Of a stretch of DNA of 64,000 nucleotides, positions 44,176 to 54,126 are shown one piece after another. A program made the position numbers and the translations under genes. Each line of letters opens with the position of its first letter. Positions within the stretch are counted from its first letter, which is position 1. Source of the stretch: Streptomyces sp. SW4 (lineage in GTDB: Bacteria; Actinomycetota; Actinomycetes; Streptomycetales; Streptomycetaceae); the NCBI GenBank assembly GCA_003248315.1, contig QKWM01000004.1:558001-622000 (forward strand), in the 5' to 3' direction. The notes below the pieces were generated by a model, which worked only from the letters and a program-made list of their open reading frames with translations, was not told the DNA's origin and ran no database searches.

Positions 44176-45433
44176 GCACGGGCCTCCGCCGTCTGTGCCG
44201 CCAGTTCCCGGGCCCGGGTGCGGGCCCAGGCCTCCGCTTCGAGGACGTCCGCGACGGTGAGCGAGGTTCCCGTGGCGGGCGTGCCGTGTTCCTCCACCAC
44301 CCGCGTGACGGTCTCCATGATCCCCAGATACGGCAGCGCGCCGGCGCGGAACGCCTCCACGCACTCCTCGTTGGCCGCATTGAACACCGCGGGGGCGGTG
44401 CCCGCGAGCTCGCCGACGTGCCGGGCGAGGTTCACCGCGGGGAAGGCCTCGTTGTCCAACGGGAAGAACTCCCAGGTGGAGGCCTTGCTCCAGTCGAAGG
44501 CCGGGGCCGCGTCGGGGATCCGCTCGGGCCAGCCGAGGCCGATGGCGATCGGGCCCCGCATGTCCGGGGGCGTCGCCTGCGCCAGGGTCGATCCGTCCGT
44601 GAACTCCACCATCGAGTGAACATACGACTGGGGTGGACGACGACCTCGATGCGGTCGAAGGGAATGTCGTAGAGCAGGTGCGCCTCGATGACCTCCAGGC
44701 CCTTGTTGACCAGGGTCGCGGAGTTGATGGTGATCACCGGGCCCATGGCCCAGGTGGGGTGGGCGAGCGCGTCCTCGACGGTGACCCGGGCCAGTTCCTC
44801 CTTGCTGCGGCCGCGGAACGGTCCGCCGGAGGCGGTCACGACGAGTTTGCGCACGTCGGTGCGGGTGCCGGCGGCGAGGGCCTGGAAGAGGGCGGCGTGC
44901 TCGGAGTCGACCGGGATGATCTGCCCGGGCTTGGCGAGGGCCTTGACCAGCGGGCCGCCGACGATGAGCGACTCCTTGTTGGCGAGCGCGAGGGTGCGGC
45001 CCGCCTCCAGGGCGGCAAGGGTCGGGGTGAGTCCGATGGAACCGGTGATGCCGTTGAGCACGGTGTGGCAGTCGGAGGCGGCGAGCCGCGTGGCCGCGTC
45101 CGGGCCGGCCAGGATCTCGGGCAGCGGCTCCCCCGCGCCGTACCGCGCCCGGAGCGCCTCCCGCAGCTGCGGTACGACGTCCTCGCGGGCCACCGCGACG
45201 GTCCGCACCCGCAGCCGGTGGGCCTGCTCGGCGAGGAGGGAGACCCGGCCGCCGTTGGCGGACAGGCCGGTCACCCGGAAGCGGTCCGGGTGGCGCAGGA
45301 CGAGATCGATGGCCTGGGTGCCGATCGACCCGGTGGAGCCGAGGATCACCACGTCCTTCGGGCCGTCGCCCGCCACCGGGTCGTAGACGAGGTGGGGGTC
45401 GGCGAGGGGGCAGGGCTGTCGCTCATCCCCCAT
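44172..45433 (-). CDS. dxr: 1-deoxy-D-xylulose 5-phosphate reductoisomerase, one frameshift
   Basis: About 420 residues from [15 protein letters not shown] at ATG 45433; the first 25 residues precede the usual family start. NADPH-binding motif [16 protein letters not shown], active-site [12 protein letters not shown] (Asp and Glu metal ligands), and [19 protein letters not shown]. The break near 44627 (a C missing from CACCCCAGT) repairs to [16 protein letters not shown], a conserved loop. Converts DXP to MEP, the committed step of the MEP pathway, and is the target of fosmidomycin. Confidence 0.95.
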
Positions 45434-45468
45434 TGTGGCCGCATCGGTCCCCCGGCCGGACAGCGCGT

Positions 45469-45502
45469 CCCTCGGGCGGGTGTCGCGCCGCCCGCCCGAG
45501 GG
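45469..45502 (-). terminator. Terminator of the acyl-CoA dehydrogenase gene
   Basis: Perfect 12-bp stem CCCTCGGGCGGG / CCCGCCCGAGGG with a 10-base loop, directly after the stop at 45518 on the minus strand and before dxr. Confidence 0.75.
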
Positions 45503-45517
45503 GTGCCGCGGGGCGTC

Positions 45518-47463
45518 TCACCTGATGGGACGGTGGACGTTCTCCTTGGTGCTCGGGCCGGGGCGGCCTCCGCGATCCACGGGCCGTCGCCGGAGGGGTC
45601 GACGACGCCCTGTTCCAGCCACGCGTACGTGCCGGAGAGCACACCCTGGACCACCTTGCGGTCGAGGTCGTCGGTGTTGTGCCACAGGCGTCCGAAGAGT
45701 TCCTCGACGCGGATGCGGGACTGGCGGCAGAACGCGTCGGCGAGCTGGTAGGCCTCGCGGCCGTGCTCGCCCCGGCTGCGCAGCAGTTCGGCGCGGACGC
45801 AGGAGGCGCTCATCGCGAACAGCTCGGCGCCGATGTCGACGATCCGGCCGAGGAAGCCCTGCTTGGTCTCCATCCGGCCCTGCCAGCGGGACATGGCGTA
45901 GAAGGTGGAGCGGGCGAGCTTGCGGGCGGTGCGTTCGACGTAGCGCAGGTGGGCGGAGAGGTCGGCGTGGCCGGCGGGGTGGAACTCGCCGTAGGAGCGG
46001 GGCAGCTGTCCCGGTCCGGCGACGAGTTTCGGCAGCCACCTGGCGTAGAAGACGCCGGCGTTCGCGCCCGCCCTCGCCTTGTCGGACAGGGACTTGTCGG
46101 GGTCGATCAGATCGCCGGCGACGGAGAGGTGGGCGTCGACGGCCTCGCGCGCGATCAGCAGGTGCATGATCTCGGTGGAGCCCTCGAAGATGCGGTTGAT
46201 GCGCAGGTCGCGCAGGAGCTGCTCGGCGGGGACCGCCCGCTCGCCGCGGGCCTCCAGGGACGCGGCCGTCTCGAAGCCCCGGCCGCCGCGGATCTGGACC
46301 AGCTCGTCGGCCATCAGCCAGGCCATCTCCGAGCCGTAGAGCTTGGCGAGGGCGGCCTCGATGCGGATGTCGTTGCGGTCCTCGTCGGCCATCTGGGAGG
46401 ACAGGTCCAGCACCGCCTCCAGCGCGAAGGTGGTGGCCGCGATGAAGGAGATCTTCGAGCCGACCGCCTCGTGCAGCGCGACCGGCTTGCCCCACTGCTC
46501 GCGGGCCGCCGACCACTCGCGGGCGATCTTCAGGCACCACTTTCCGGCTCCGGCGCACATCGCGGGCAGCGACAGGCGGCCGGTGTTGAGGGTGGTCAGG
46601 GCGATCTTCAGCCCGGCGCCCTCGGGGCCGATGCGGTGGGCGGCGGGGACCCGCACCCGGTGGAAGCGGGTGACGCCGTTCTCCAGGCCGCGCAGGCCCA
46701 TGAAGGCGTTGCGGTTCTCGACCGTGATCCCTTCCGAGGCGGCCTCGACGACGAAGGCGGTGATGCCGCCCTTGTGGCCCTCGGACTTCGGCACCCGGGC
46801 CATGACGACGAGCAGGTCGGCGACGACGCCGTTGGTGGTCCACAGCTTGACGCCGTCGAGGATGTAGTCGTCCCCGTCCGGGACGGCGGTGGTGGCCAGG
46901 CGCGCCGGGTCGGAGCCGACGTCGGGTTCGGTCAGCAGGAACGCCGAGATGTCGGTGCGGGCGCAGCGCGGCAGGAAGGTGTCCTTCTGCTCCTGGGTGC
47001 CGAACATCTTCAGCGGCTGCGGGACGCCGATCGACTGGTGGGCGGAGAGCAGCGCGCCGATCGCGGGGCTCGCGGAACCGACCAGGGCGAGGGCCTTGTT
47101 GTAGTAGACCTGGGTGAGGCCGAGGCCGCCGTACCTGGTGTCGATCTTCATGCCGAAGGCGCCGAGTTCCTTCAGCCCGGTGATCACCTCGTCGGGGATG
47201 CGCGCGTCGCGCTCGATCACGGACCCGTCGATCTTGGTCTCGCAGAAGTCGCGCAGCTTGGCGAGGAACTCCTCGCCGCGCTGGGCGTCCTCGTCGGCGG
47301 GGACGGGGTGGGGGTGGATCAGGTCGAGGCGGAAGCGGCCGAGGAACAGCTCCTTGGCGAAGCTGGGCTTGCGCCAGTCCTGTTCCCGGGCCGCCTCCGC
47401 CACCTGACGGGCCTCGCGTTCGGTGACGGACGGCCGGGAGGACGGGGTGGGTGGTGCGGACAT
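45518..47463 (-). CDS. Acyl-CoA dehydrogenase family protein, one frameshift at the end
   Basis: About 648 residues, longer than the 380-400 of classic enzymes because of a C-terminal helical extension. ATG 47463 (MSAPPTPSSRPSVTE) follows AGGTGAGCC. Family motifs: FLLTEPDVGSDPARLATTA (flavin/substrate loop), LWTTNGVVADLLVV, and RINRIFEGSTEIMHLLIARE, which has the FEGSTEI phrase of very-long-chain-type ACADs. Uses FAD to introduce a trans-2 double bond in acyl-CoA. The last residues need one extra C near 45570 to give PGPSTKENVHRPIR and the TGA at 45518. Stand-alone, flanked by two terminators. Confidence 0.9.
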
Positions 47464-47673
47464 GAGGCTCACCTCGCCGCGAATCGGGATCGGAGGTACG
47501 CCCGGGACGAACGTCGGCAAAGATCGTTCTACGGGAACGTGCGGGCGTACGTTACTAGTCGGTGCTACCCGATCGTATGTACCCGATTACGGGGACCCCA
47601 CCACCCCTCGTGCGGCCGTTCGGCCCTACCGGACGCGGCGCGGGGCGCCCGGCCTGCCGCACGGCGTGGAGGT

Positions 47674-47720
47674 ACGCGGACGGCCCGAGCCCCCGCACAC
47701 CGGGCTCGGGCCGTCCGCGT
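47674..47720 (-). terminator. Long perfect terminator after the aldehyde dehydrogenase gene
   Basis: A perfect 19-bp stem (ACGCGGACGGCCCGAGCCC with its complement at 47702-47720) and a 9-base loop, 17 bases past the aldehyde dehydrogenase stop. It isolates that gene from the acyl-CoA dehydrogenase gene. Confidence 0.85.
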
Positions 47721-47736
47721 CGTCGAGCCGGCCGGC

Positions 47737-49178
47737 TCAGAGGGCGAGGCCGGTCAGCACCAGCACCCGCTCGTAGGTGTAGTCGTCCATCGCGAACTTC
47801 ACGCCCTCGCGGCCCACACCGGACTGCTTGGCGCCGCCGTACGGCATCTGGTCGGCACGGTAGGAGGGCACGTCGCCGATGACGACACCGCCGACCTCCA
47901 GGGCGCGGTGGGCGCGGAAGGCGGTCTGCAGGTCGTGCGTGAAGACGCCCGCCTGGAGGCCGTACTTGGAGTCGTTGACGGCGGCGAACGCCTCGGCCTC
48001 GCCGTTCACCTTCTGCACGGTGAGGACCGGGCCGAAGACCTCCTCGCAGGCGATCGTCACGTCGGCGGGCACGTCGGTCAGGACGGTCGGCGCGAAGGAG
48101 GCGCCGTCGCGGGTGCCGCCGGTGGCCAGCGTGGCACCGGCCCGACGGCCTCCTTCACCCAGGACTCGACGCGCTTGGCGGCGTCCTCGCTGATCAGCGG
48201 GCCGACGTCGGTCTTGTCGTCGTTCGGGTCGCCGGTGACCTGGGCCTCGACGGCGGCGACGATGCGCGGCAGCAGGCGGTCGTAGACGGAGGCGTCGGCG
48301 ATCACGCGCTGCACGGAGATGCAGGACTGGCCGCCCTGGTAGTTGGAGAAGGTCGCGATGCGGGTCGCCGCCCAGTCCAGGTCCTCGTCGCTCGCCCAGT
48401 CGGCCAGCACGACGGCCGCGCCGTTGCCGCCCAGCTCCAGGGTGCAGTGCTTGCGCGGCACCGAGTCCATGATCGCGTAGCCGACCTGCTCGGAGCCGGT
48501 GAAGGAGATGACCGGCAGGCGCTCGTCCTGGACCAGGGCGGGCATGCGGTCGTTGGGCACCGGGAGGATGCTCCAGGAGCCGGCCGGCAGCTCGGTCTCG
48601 GCGAGCAGCTCGCCGAGGATCAGGCCGGACAGCGGGGTCGCCGGGCGGGCTTGAGGATGATCGGCGCGCCGGCGGCGATCGCGGGGCGATCTTGTGGGCG
48701 CACAGGTTCAGCGGGAAGTTGAACGGCGCGATGCCGAGGACGACGCCCTTGGGGAAGCGGCGGGTGAGGGCGAGGCGGCCCTGGCCGCCGGCGTCGGTGT
48801 CGAGGCGCTGGGCGTCGCCGCCGTTGAAGCGGCGGGCCTCCTCGGCGGCGAAGCGGAAGACGGAGACGGCGCGGCCGACCTCGCCGCGGGCCCACTTCAT
48901 CGGCTTGCCGTTCTCCGCGGAGATGAGCCGCGCGATCTCCTCGGTGCGCTCGGCGAGCCGCTTGCTGACGTGGTCCAGGGCGGCGGCGCGTACGTGCGCC
49001 GGGGTGCCGGCGAACTCGTCCCGGACGGCGTACGCGGCGGCCACGGCCTCCTCGACCTGGGCCTCGGACGGGACGCTGACCTTGCCGACGACCCGGCCGT
49101 CCCAGGGGAGGTGACGTCGAAGGTGGCCTCGCCGGTGGCCTGGCGGCCGGCGAGCCAGAAGGCGTGGGTGGAAGTCAT
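47737..49178 (-). CDS. NAD(P)-dependent aldehyde dehydrogenase (possible succinate-semialdehyde DH), four frameshifts
   Basis: About 481 residues from MTSTHAFWLAGRQATGE at ATG 49178. ALDH landmarks: GIAPFNFPLNLCAHK (cofactor pocket), SFTGSEQVGYAIMDS, TLELGGNGAAVVLAD (catalytic Glu), NYQGGQSCISVQR (catalytic Cys), EEVFGPVLTV and PYGGAKQSGVGREG. Breaks near 49108, 48687, 48648 and 48138 are each one missing base. Its position near gabT and a PucR regulator would suit GABA catabolism, but the Glu/Cys-loop wording is closer to lactaldehyde-type ALDHs than to classic GabD, so the substrate is uncertain. Confidence 0.85.
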
Positions 49179-49319
49179 TGTCGAGTCCCGGCCCTTCCGC
49201 GTTGGGGTGTACGTGGGTTTGCGAGGTCCACGGTAGGGCGGGGACGGGGGTGGGGTTGTCCGAGTCGTAGTGGTGGGGGCGGAGGCTTCGCCGGAATGGT
49301 GGGGTCCCTCAAGGCTTCC

Positions 49320-49470
49320 TCCGCCCCGCCGCCCTTTCCCTTCCCGACCCTGGGGCTGCCGCCCCAGCCCCCCGCTTCGGCCTGAACGGCCTCGTCCTCA
49401 AACGCCGGACGGGCTGGTTTCTCAGCCCCTCCGGCGCTTGAGGAGCGGGGCCCGGGGGCGGAGCCCCGGA
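49320..49470. repeat. Dispersed intergenic repeat element (copy 2)
   Basis: Near-identical to the reverse complement of 38076-38226, including CTTTCCCTTCCCGACCC, GCTTCGGCCTGAACGGCCTC and the hairpin CCTCAAACGCCGGACGGGCTG / CAGCCCCTCCGGCGCTTGAG (from 49397). The 49179-49770 stretch holds this, the array that grows from it, and no gene. Confidence 0.85.
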
Positions 49471-49735
49471 ATGACCAGCCCCTCCGGCGATTGAGGAACG
49501 GGGGCCCGGGACGGAGCCCCGGAATGATCAGCCCTCCGGCGCTTGAGGAGCGGGGATCCGGGGACGGAGCCCCCGGAACGATCAGCCCCTCCGGCGCTTG
49601 AGGAGCCGGGGTGCGGGGCAGAGCCCCGAATGACCAGCCCTCCGGCGACTGAGGAGCGGGGTGCGGGGCAGAGCCCCGAATGATCAGCCCCTCCGGCGTT
49701 TGAGGAGCGGGGTCCGGGGCGGAGTCCTCGGGCGG
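49423..49735. repeat. Six-unit tandem array of a 50-54 bp palindromic repeat
   Basis: Units start at 49423, 49476, 49529, 49583, 49635 and 49685. Each begins CAGCCC(C)TCCGGCG, then TTGAGGAGCGGGG and a GGGGC-GGAGCCCC block that can itself pair, and ends GGAATGAT/CC. Units differ by substitutions and 1-2 base gaps, so they have diverged since duplication. The array lies just beyond the PucR stop. Confidence 0.9.
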
Positions 49736-49770
49736 GAAGGGTAGGGGCGGCGGGGCGAGGAGAAGCGGGG

Positions 49771-51355
49771 TCAGTCGGGGTGGCTGTCGCTTTCAGGGCC
49801 AGCCAGAGTTCCATGCGGACGTCGGGGTCGTCGAGGGAGCGGCCGAGGATCTCCTCGACCCTGCGCATCCGGTACCGCAGGGTGTGCCGGTGCACCCGAG
49901 ATCCGCCGCGGCGGCGTCCCACTGCCCGTGCCGGGAGAGCCAGGCCCGCAGGGACGCCACCAGATCCCCCGCCCGGTCGCGTCGTGCTCGCGCAACGCCC
50001 GCAGCAGCCCGTCGGCGAACGCCCGCACCGCCTCGTCCGCGAGCAGCGGCAGCACCGACCCGGCCGCCAGCTGCTCGTGCTCCACGCAGACACGCCCGCG
50101 CCGCCGGGCCACCGACAGCGCCTGCTCGGCCTGCTTGTAGGCGGCCGACGCGGCGATCGGCCCGGAGGGCGCCGACAGCCCGATCACGACGGCGTTCTCG
50201 TCGCCGCCCGCCGCCGCCTCGCCGCCCGGCGCGGGGCGGCCGCCCTCCAGGGCCGCCGCGTACTCGGTGCAGGCGGCGACCGCCGCGCCCCGTCGGCGGC
50301 CAGCACCACCAGCCGCTCCCCTGCGGCACCGCCAGCACCGCCTCGCCGGCCCGGGCGGCCGCCGACTCGGCCAGCTCGGCCAGCGCGCCGAGCGGGTCGC
50401 CGGTGGCGCCGGCGGGCTCGGCGACGATCATCCGGAAGGGCGCGTCGAGCAGACCGCCGTACAGGTCGCCGGCGACCGCGCGGGCGTGGTCGGGCTCCCC
50501 GGCGAGCAGCATGCGCAGCACGGCCGCGCCGATGCGCTGCTCGGCGGCGTGCAGGGACCGGGACCGTTCGGTGGTGAGCGTCAGCAGGGCGACGGCCGAG
50601 TGCACGGCGTAGCGCTCGGCGGTGCCGAGGGCGGCCGCCGTGCCGACGGCGAGGGCGGCGCGGGCCTGCGGGAGGTGCCGAGGGAGTGCAGCTCGACGCG
50701 GTCGGTGTCGTCGGGGCCCTCGGAGCCGCCGACCACGGAGGAGGCCGGCGCGGGGCGCTCGCGCAGCCGCTGGACGTCCGCCGTGAGCCGGGCGGCGCGA
50801 CGGCCGGCCCACTCCGGTGCCGCGGCGACGACCGCGCCGGAGGCGTCGTAGAGCGCCGCCCAGCCGTCGACCTGGGAGGCGAGCGCGGCGAGCAGCCCCT
50901 CGGGCCGTCGGTGAGGGCCTTCTTGGTCAGCTCCCGCTGCGCGGCGAACCCCGCGGTGACCGCCCGGTACTGGTCGGCGGCGATGGCCGCGGAGACGGCC
51001 TTGCTGATGGCGATGAAGGGGGTGCGGCGCGGCACCTCCAGCAGCGGCAGCCCTTCCTGCTCGGCGGCGTCGACGAGGGCCTCGGGATGTCGTCGTAGTG
51101 GACGCCGACGGCGAAGCCGAGGCCGACGACGCCGGCGCCGACCAGCCGCCTGACGTAGCGGCGCATGGCCTCGGGTCCTCCGCGTCCAGCTTCAGCGCCG
51201 TGATCAGCAGCAGTTCCCCGCCCTCCATGTACGGCACGGGGTCGGCGAGCTCGCTGGCGTGCGCCCAGCGCACGGGCGCGTCGAGGCGGTCCCGCCGGCC
51301 CGCACGGTGAGCTTCAGCGCGGAGTGGTGGACGAGCGAGGCGAGGGTCGGGGCAT
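49771..51355 (-). CDS. PucR-family transcriptional regulator, about eleven frameshifts
   Basis: About 530 residues if all slips are repaired. Start ATG 51355: adding one C gives MPPTLASLVHHSALKLTV, a typical opening. N-terminal PucR sensor domain (PVPYMEGGELLLITALKLDA, VGLGFAVGVHYDDIPE, TPFIAISKAVSAAI), a GGDEF-like middle (QRIGAAVLRMLLAGE), and the C-terminal PucR HTH (VHRHTLRYRMRRVEEILGR). PucR proteins sense small metabolites and switch catabolic genes. It lies between an aldehyde dehydrogenase and gabT, so regulation of GABA use is plausible. The density of breaks is the highest in the window; real pseudogenisation is the alternative. Confidence 0.8.
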
Positions 51356-51471
51356 GGGGCCTTCTGGTCGGGGCGGGAACGGCTGTCCCGGTGATCTTTT
51401 GGCCGCCGTGTATGAACGGCCTGTTTCGATTCTGCCTCACCGTACGGTCGCCGGGCGCCCGGCCGGGTGGC

Positions 51472-53848
51472 TCAGCCGCGCAGGTCCACCAGCAGCGGGG
51501 GCGCGTGCTCGCCCGTGACCGTCGTCAGCGACAGCACCGCGTGCCCGGGTGGCACGGCGTGCGCCAGCTCGGACGCCGACCACCGCTCCCGCTCGACCTG
51601 GCGGACGGTCACGGACTCGGTGGTGACGGCCTTGCCGGTGACGGCCTTGCGCAGGGCGTGCAGGGCCCGGGTCATGGGCTGGTCGGCCCAGACGACGTGC
51701 TGGGACACGTCCTTGGTCTCCACCCACTGGGTGCCCCAGGCGTCGGCGAACCGGCTGCCGTCCCAGGTGGTGACCCCGGACAGGGCCATCCGGCAGCCGA
51801 CGGCGGCGTAGAGCGGGCCGTGCAGGGGCTCCGGCACGTCGGCGACGGTGCGCAGGGCCAGCACCACGCCGGCGTTCTGCGCGCGCAGCCCCTGGATCCA
51901 GCGCACCGACTCCGTGGTGACCGCGGCGGTGGCGTCGTCGAGCACGAGGCAGGCGAAGTGCGCGCGGCCGGCCTCCCGGACGACGGACGCGAACTGGGCG
52001 AGGACCAGCCGGGTCAGCAGCCGGGCGGCCTCCTCGTGACCGCGCGCCGGGAGGTCGATGCGGACCCGCAGCGGATGGTGGGCGACGGCGCGCAGGGAGA
52101 ACGGGCGGACCGTGCCGTCCCCGATCCGAAGAAGTCGGCGAAGACCGGCCGGTCCAGGACGGCCAGCCGGTCGGCGAGGACCGGTCCGGGGTCGCCGACG
52201 GCGTTCAGCTGCCGGACCCGGGCGTCCAGCTCGCGGCGCATGGCGGCGTGCCGCTCGTCCGCGAGGGCCGCGCGCAGATCCGTCAGGGCCGTGGGGTCGC
52301 CGGCGAGCAGTTCGCGCAGCACGGGCAGCGTGGGGAAGGCGCCGTGCGCGGCCCGGTAGGGGCCGAGGACCTGGGCCAGCGCGGTGGAGGCCCGCCGCGC
52401 TCCCCCGTCGTCGGTCCCGGCGAGCGCCTCGCCGAGCAGCGCGGCGGCCTCGTCGGGGTCCTCGCTGCCGGCGTAGGGGTCCAGGTCGTGGACGGAGGAC
52501 GGGTCGCCGATCCTTACGACGACGTCGAAGGCGGCGTCCGGTCCCAGCGGGGCGCCCGCGGTCCCGACGGCGACGACCGCGCAGCGGCCGGTGAGCGAGC
52601 GCAGCGCCAGGGACTCCACGACCGGGGCGACCACGTGCCGGGTCTTGCCGGAGCCCGCCGGGCCGACGACGAGCAGCGACGTGCCGAGGCAGTCGGGGTC
52701 CAGCGCGGCTCCCGCCTCCCGTAGGCGGCGGGGGTGCGCTCGCCGGTCTTCCAGCGGCCGATCCGCACCTGCCCGGTGAGCAGGTCGTGGCGGGCCCGGC
52801 GGTCGGGCAGGTCGCGCATGCCGGAGGGGTGGACGAACGCGGCCGCGCCGTCGCGGAGTACCGCCCGGGCGAAGGCGCCCGCGCCGCCGTGGCCGTGTGC
52901 CGCCGTCCAGGCGTGGGTGAGGCGGGCGCAGTCCACGTCGGTCATCCGGCCGGCGGCGGTCTCGGCGGTGAGCAGGTCCGCGGCCTGGTCCTGCCCGGCC
53001 TCGCGGAGCGCGGGCCAGTGGGAGGGCGGTACGGCGTCCGGGTCGCCGGCGGGGGTGTGCGGCCGGCCCTTGCGGGCCGCGAGGAGCTCCCGGGCGTACT
53101 CCCGCCAGCCGCCCACGTGGGCGAAGGGCGCCACGACGAGCAGGGTGACGGCGGCGTACATGGTGTAGACGAACAGCGGTGAGGTGAACCACGCGTAGTC
53201 GCCGGTGACCGCGTAGTTCAGGTAGCCGATCGTCTCGACGACCGGGACGGGGTCCCAGAACGCGCCCGGGTAGGCCTCGGGGAAGACGAACGCGAGCACG
53301 ACCAGGGCCCGGCGAGCGCGAGCAGGGCCCGCTTCGGCTGCGGGTGGCGGGCGAAGTAGAAGCGGGCCGCCCGGCCCCAGCTGCCGAGCCGTGCCATGGC
53401 CAGGAAGAGCAGGACGAGGACGAGCCGCTTGTAGACGAAGAAGGCGCAGATGCCCCGCTCGTCCTTGGCGTTGATCACGGTCGCCGGTTCCCACCAGTCG
53501 TCCGGGGTGACGAGCCGCAGCGGAGCCCACTGGTGCGGGATGCCGCCCCGGTCGAACACGGCCCACACGAGGAGCCCGACGACCGCCGGGATCACCATGC
53601 CGACGACCGTCACGGCGCTGAGCCGCGGCTTCTCCTCGGCCCCTCGGGCAGGCGGTAGCCGGGCCGCCAGATGCCGGGCCGGGTCTTCGGGCGCCGTTCG
53701 TTCAGCCAGTCGGCGATCGTCGGCCGGGCCGCCGGCCCCGGGCGTACGCCGGTGGCGGCGGCACGGCGGGCATCTGCGGCGGCCCCGCCGGACGCGGCAC
53801 CGGACCGGCCCGTGTGCCCCGCGCCTCCTGCGTCCCGTCGCCGTCCAT
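51472..53848 (-). CDS. Membrane-bound P-loop ATPase, VirD4/TraD-like, five frameshifts
   Basis: About 793 residues from MDGDGTQEARGTRAG at ATG 53848 (GGGGGCAACG upstream). Residues 1-75 are Pro-rich and charged; four hydrophobic helices follow (VVGMVIPAVVGLLVWAVF, LVLVLLFLAMARL, ALVVLAFVFPEAY, FVYTMYAAVTLLVVAPF); then a soluble region with Walker A LLVVGPAGSGKTRHVVAP and probable Walker B ACLVLDDATAAV. The N-terminal helices plus distal ATPase resemble T4SS coupling proteins and conserved actinobacterial ATP/GTP-binding proteins. No conjugation genes are nearby. Divergent from gabT across a 278-base gap. Confidence 0.7.
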
Positions 53849-54054
53849 CGCCGTTGCCCCCTGACCAGCCGTTCGGTCCATCGTCAGCGGTCAATCTAAC
53901 GCTCCGCCCAAGGGAGTTCACCGGTACGCGGCCGGGGACGCGCGCGTCGCCGCCCCGTGGGCCCGGCCGGCCGCCTCCGCGGCTATGTCCACCGCGGACA
54001 ACCGCGACACGCGAAAGCGCCCACATGGAGCATGCCCGCCCCGGGCACCGGACC

Positions 54055-54103
54055 TAGCCTGCGACAAAAGAAGGAAAGCGTCCTCCCGACGTCCGTCGGA
54101 CGT
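54055..54103 (+). promoter_or_regulatory. gabT leader: -10-like box and palindrome
   Basis: TAGCCT at 54055-54060 fits a Streptomyces -10, without a good -35. Downstream at 54089-54103 is ACGTCC-GTC-GGACGT, a 6-bp dyad that could be an operator in the transcribed leader. Weak on both counts. Confidence 0.3.
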
Positions 54104-54126
54104 TCGTAAGACCCACAGGAGCCCTC

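Noticed and set aside
45346..47520. 724-residue acyl-CoA dehydrogenase running into the dxr start region
   Set aside because: Adding one C near 45570 gives a stop at 45518 just before a perfect terminator, so the long tail is frameshifted sequence.
49423..49735. CRISPR array
   Set aside because: The repeats are contiguous with no spacers, and no cas gene is nearby.
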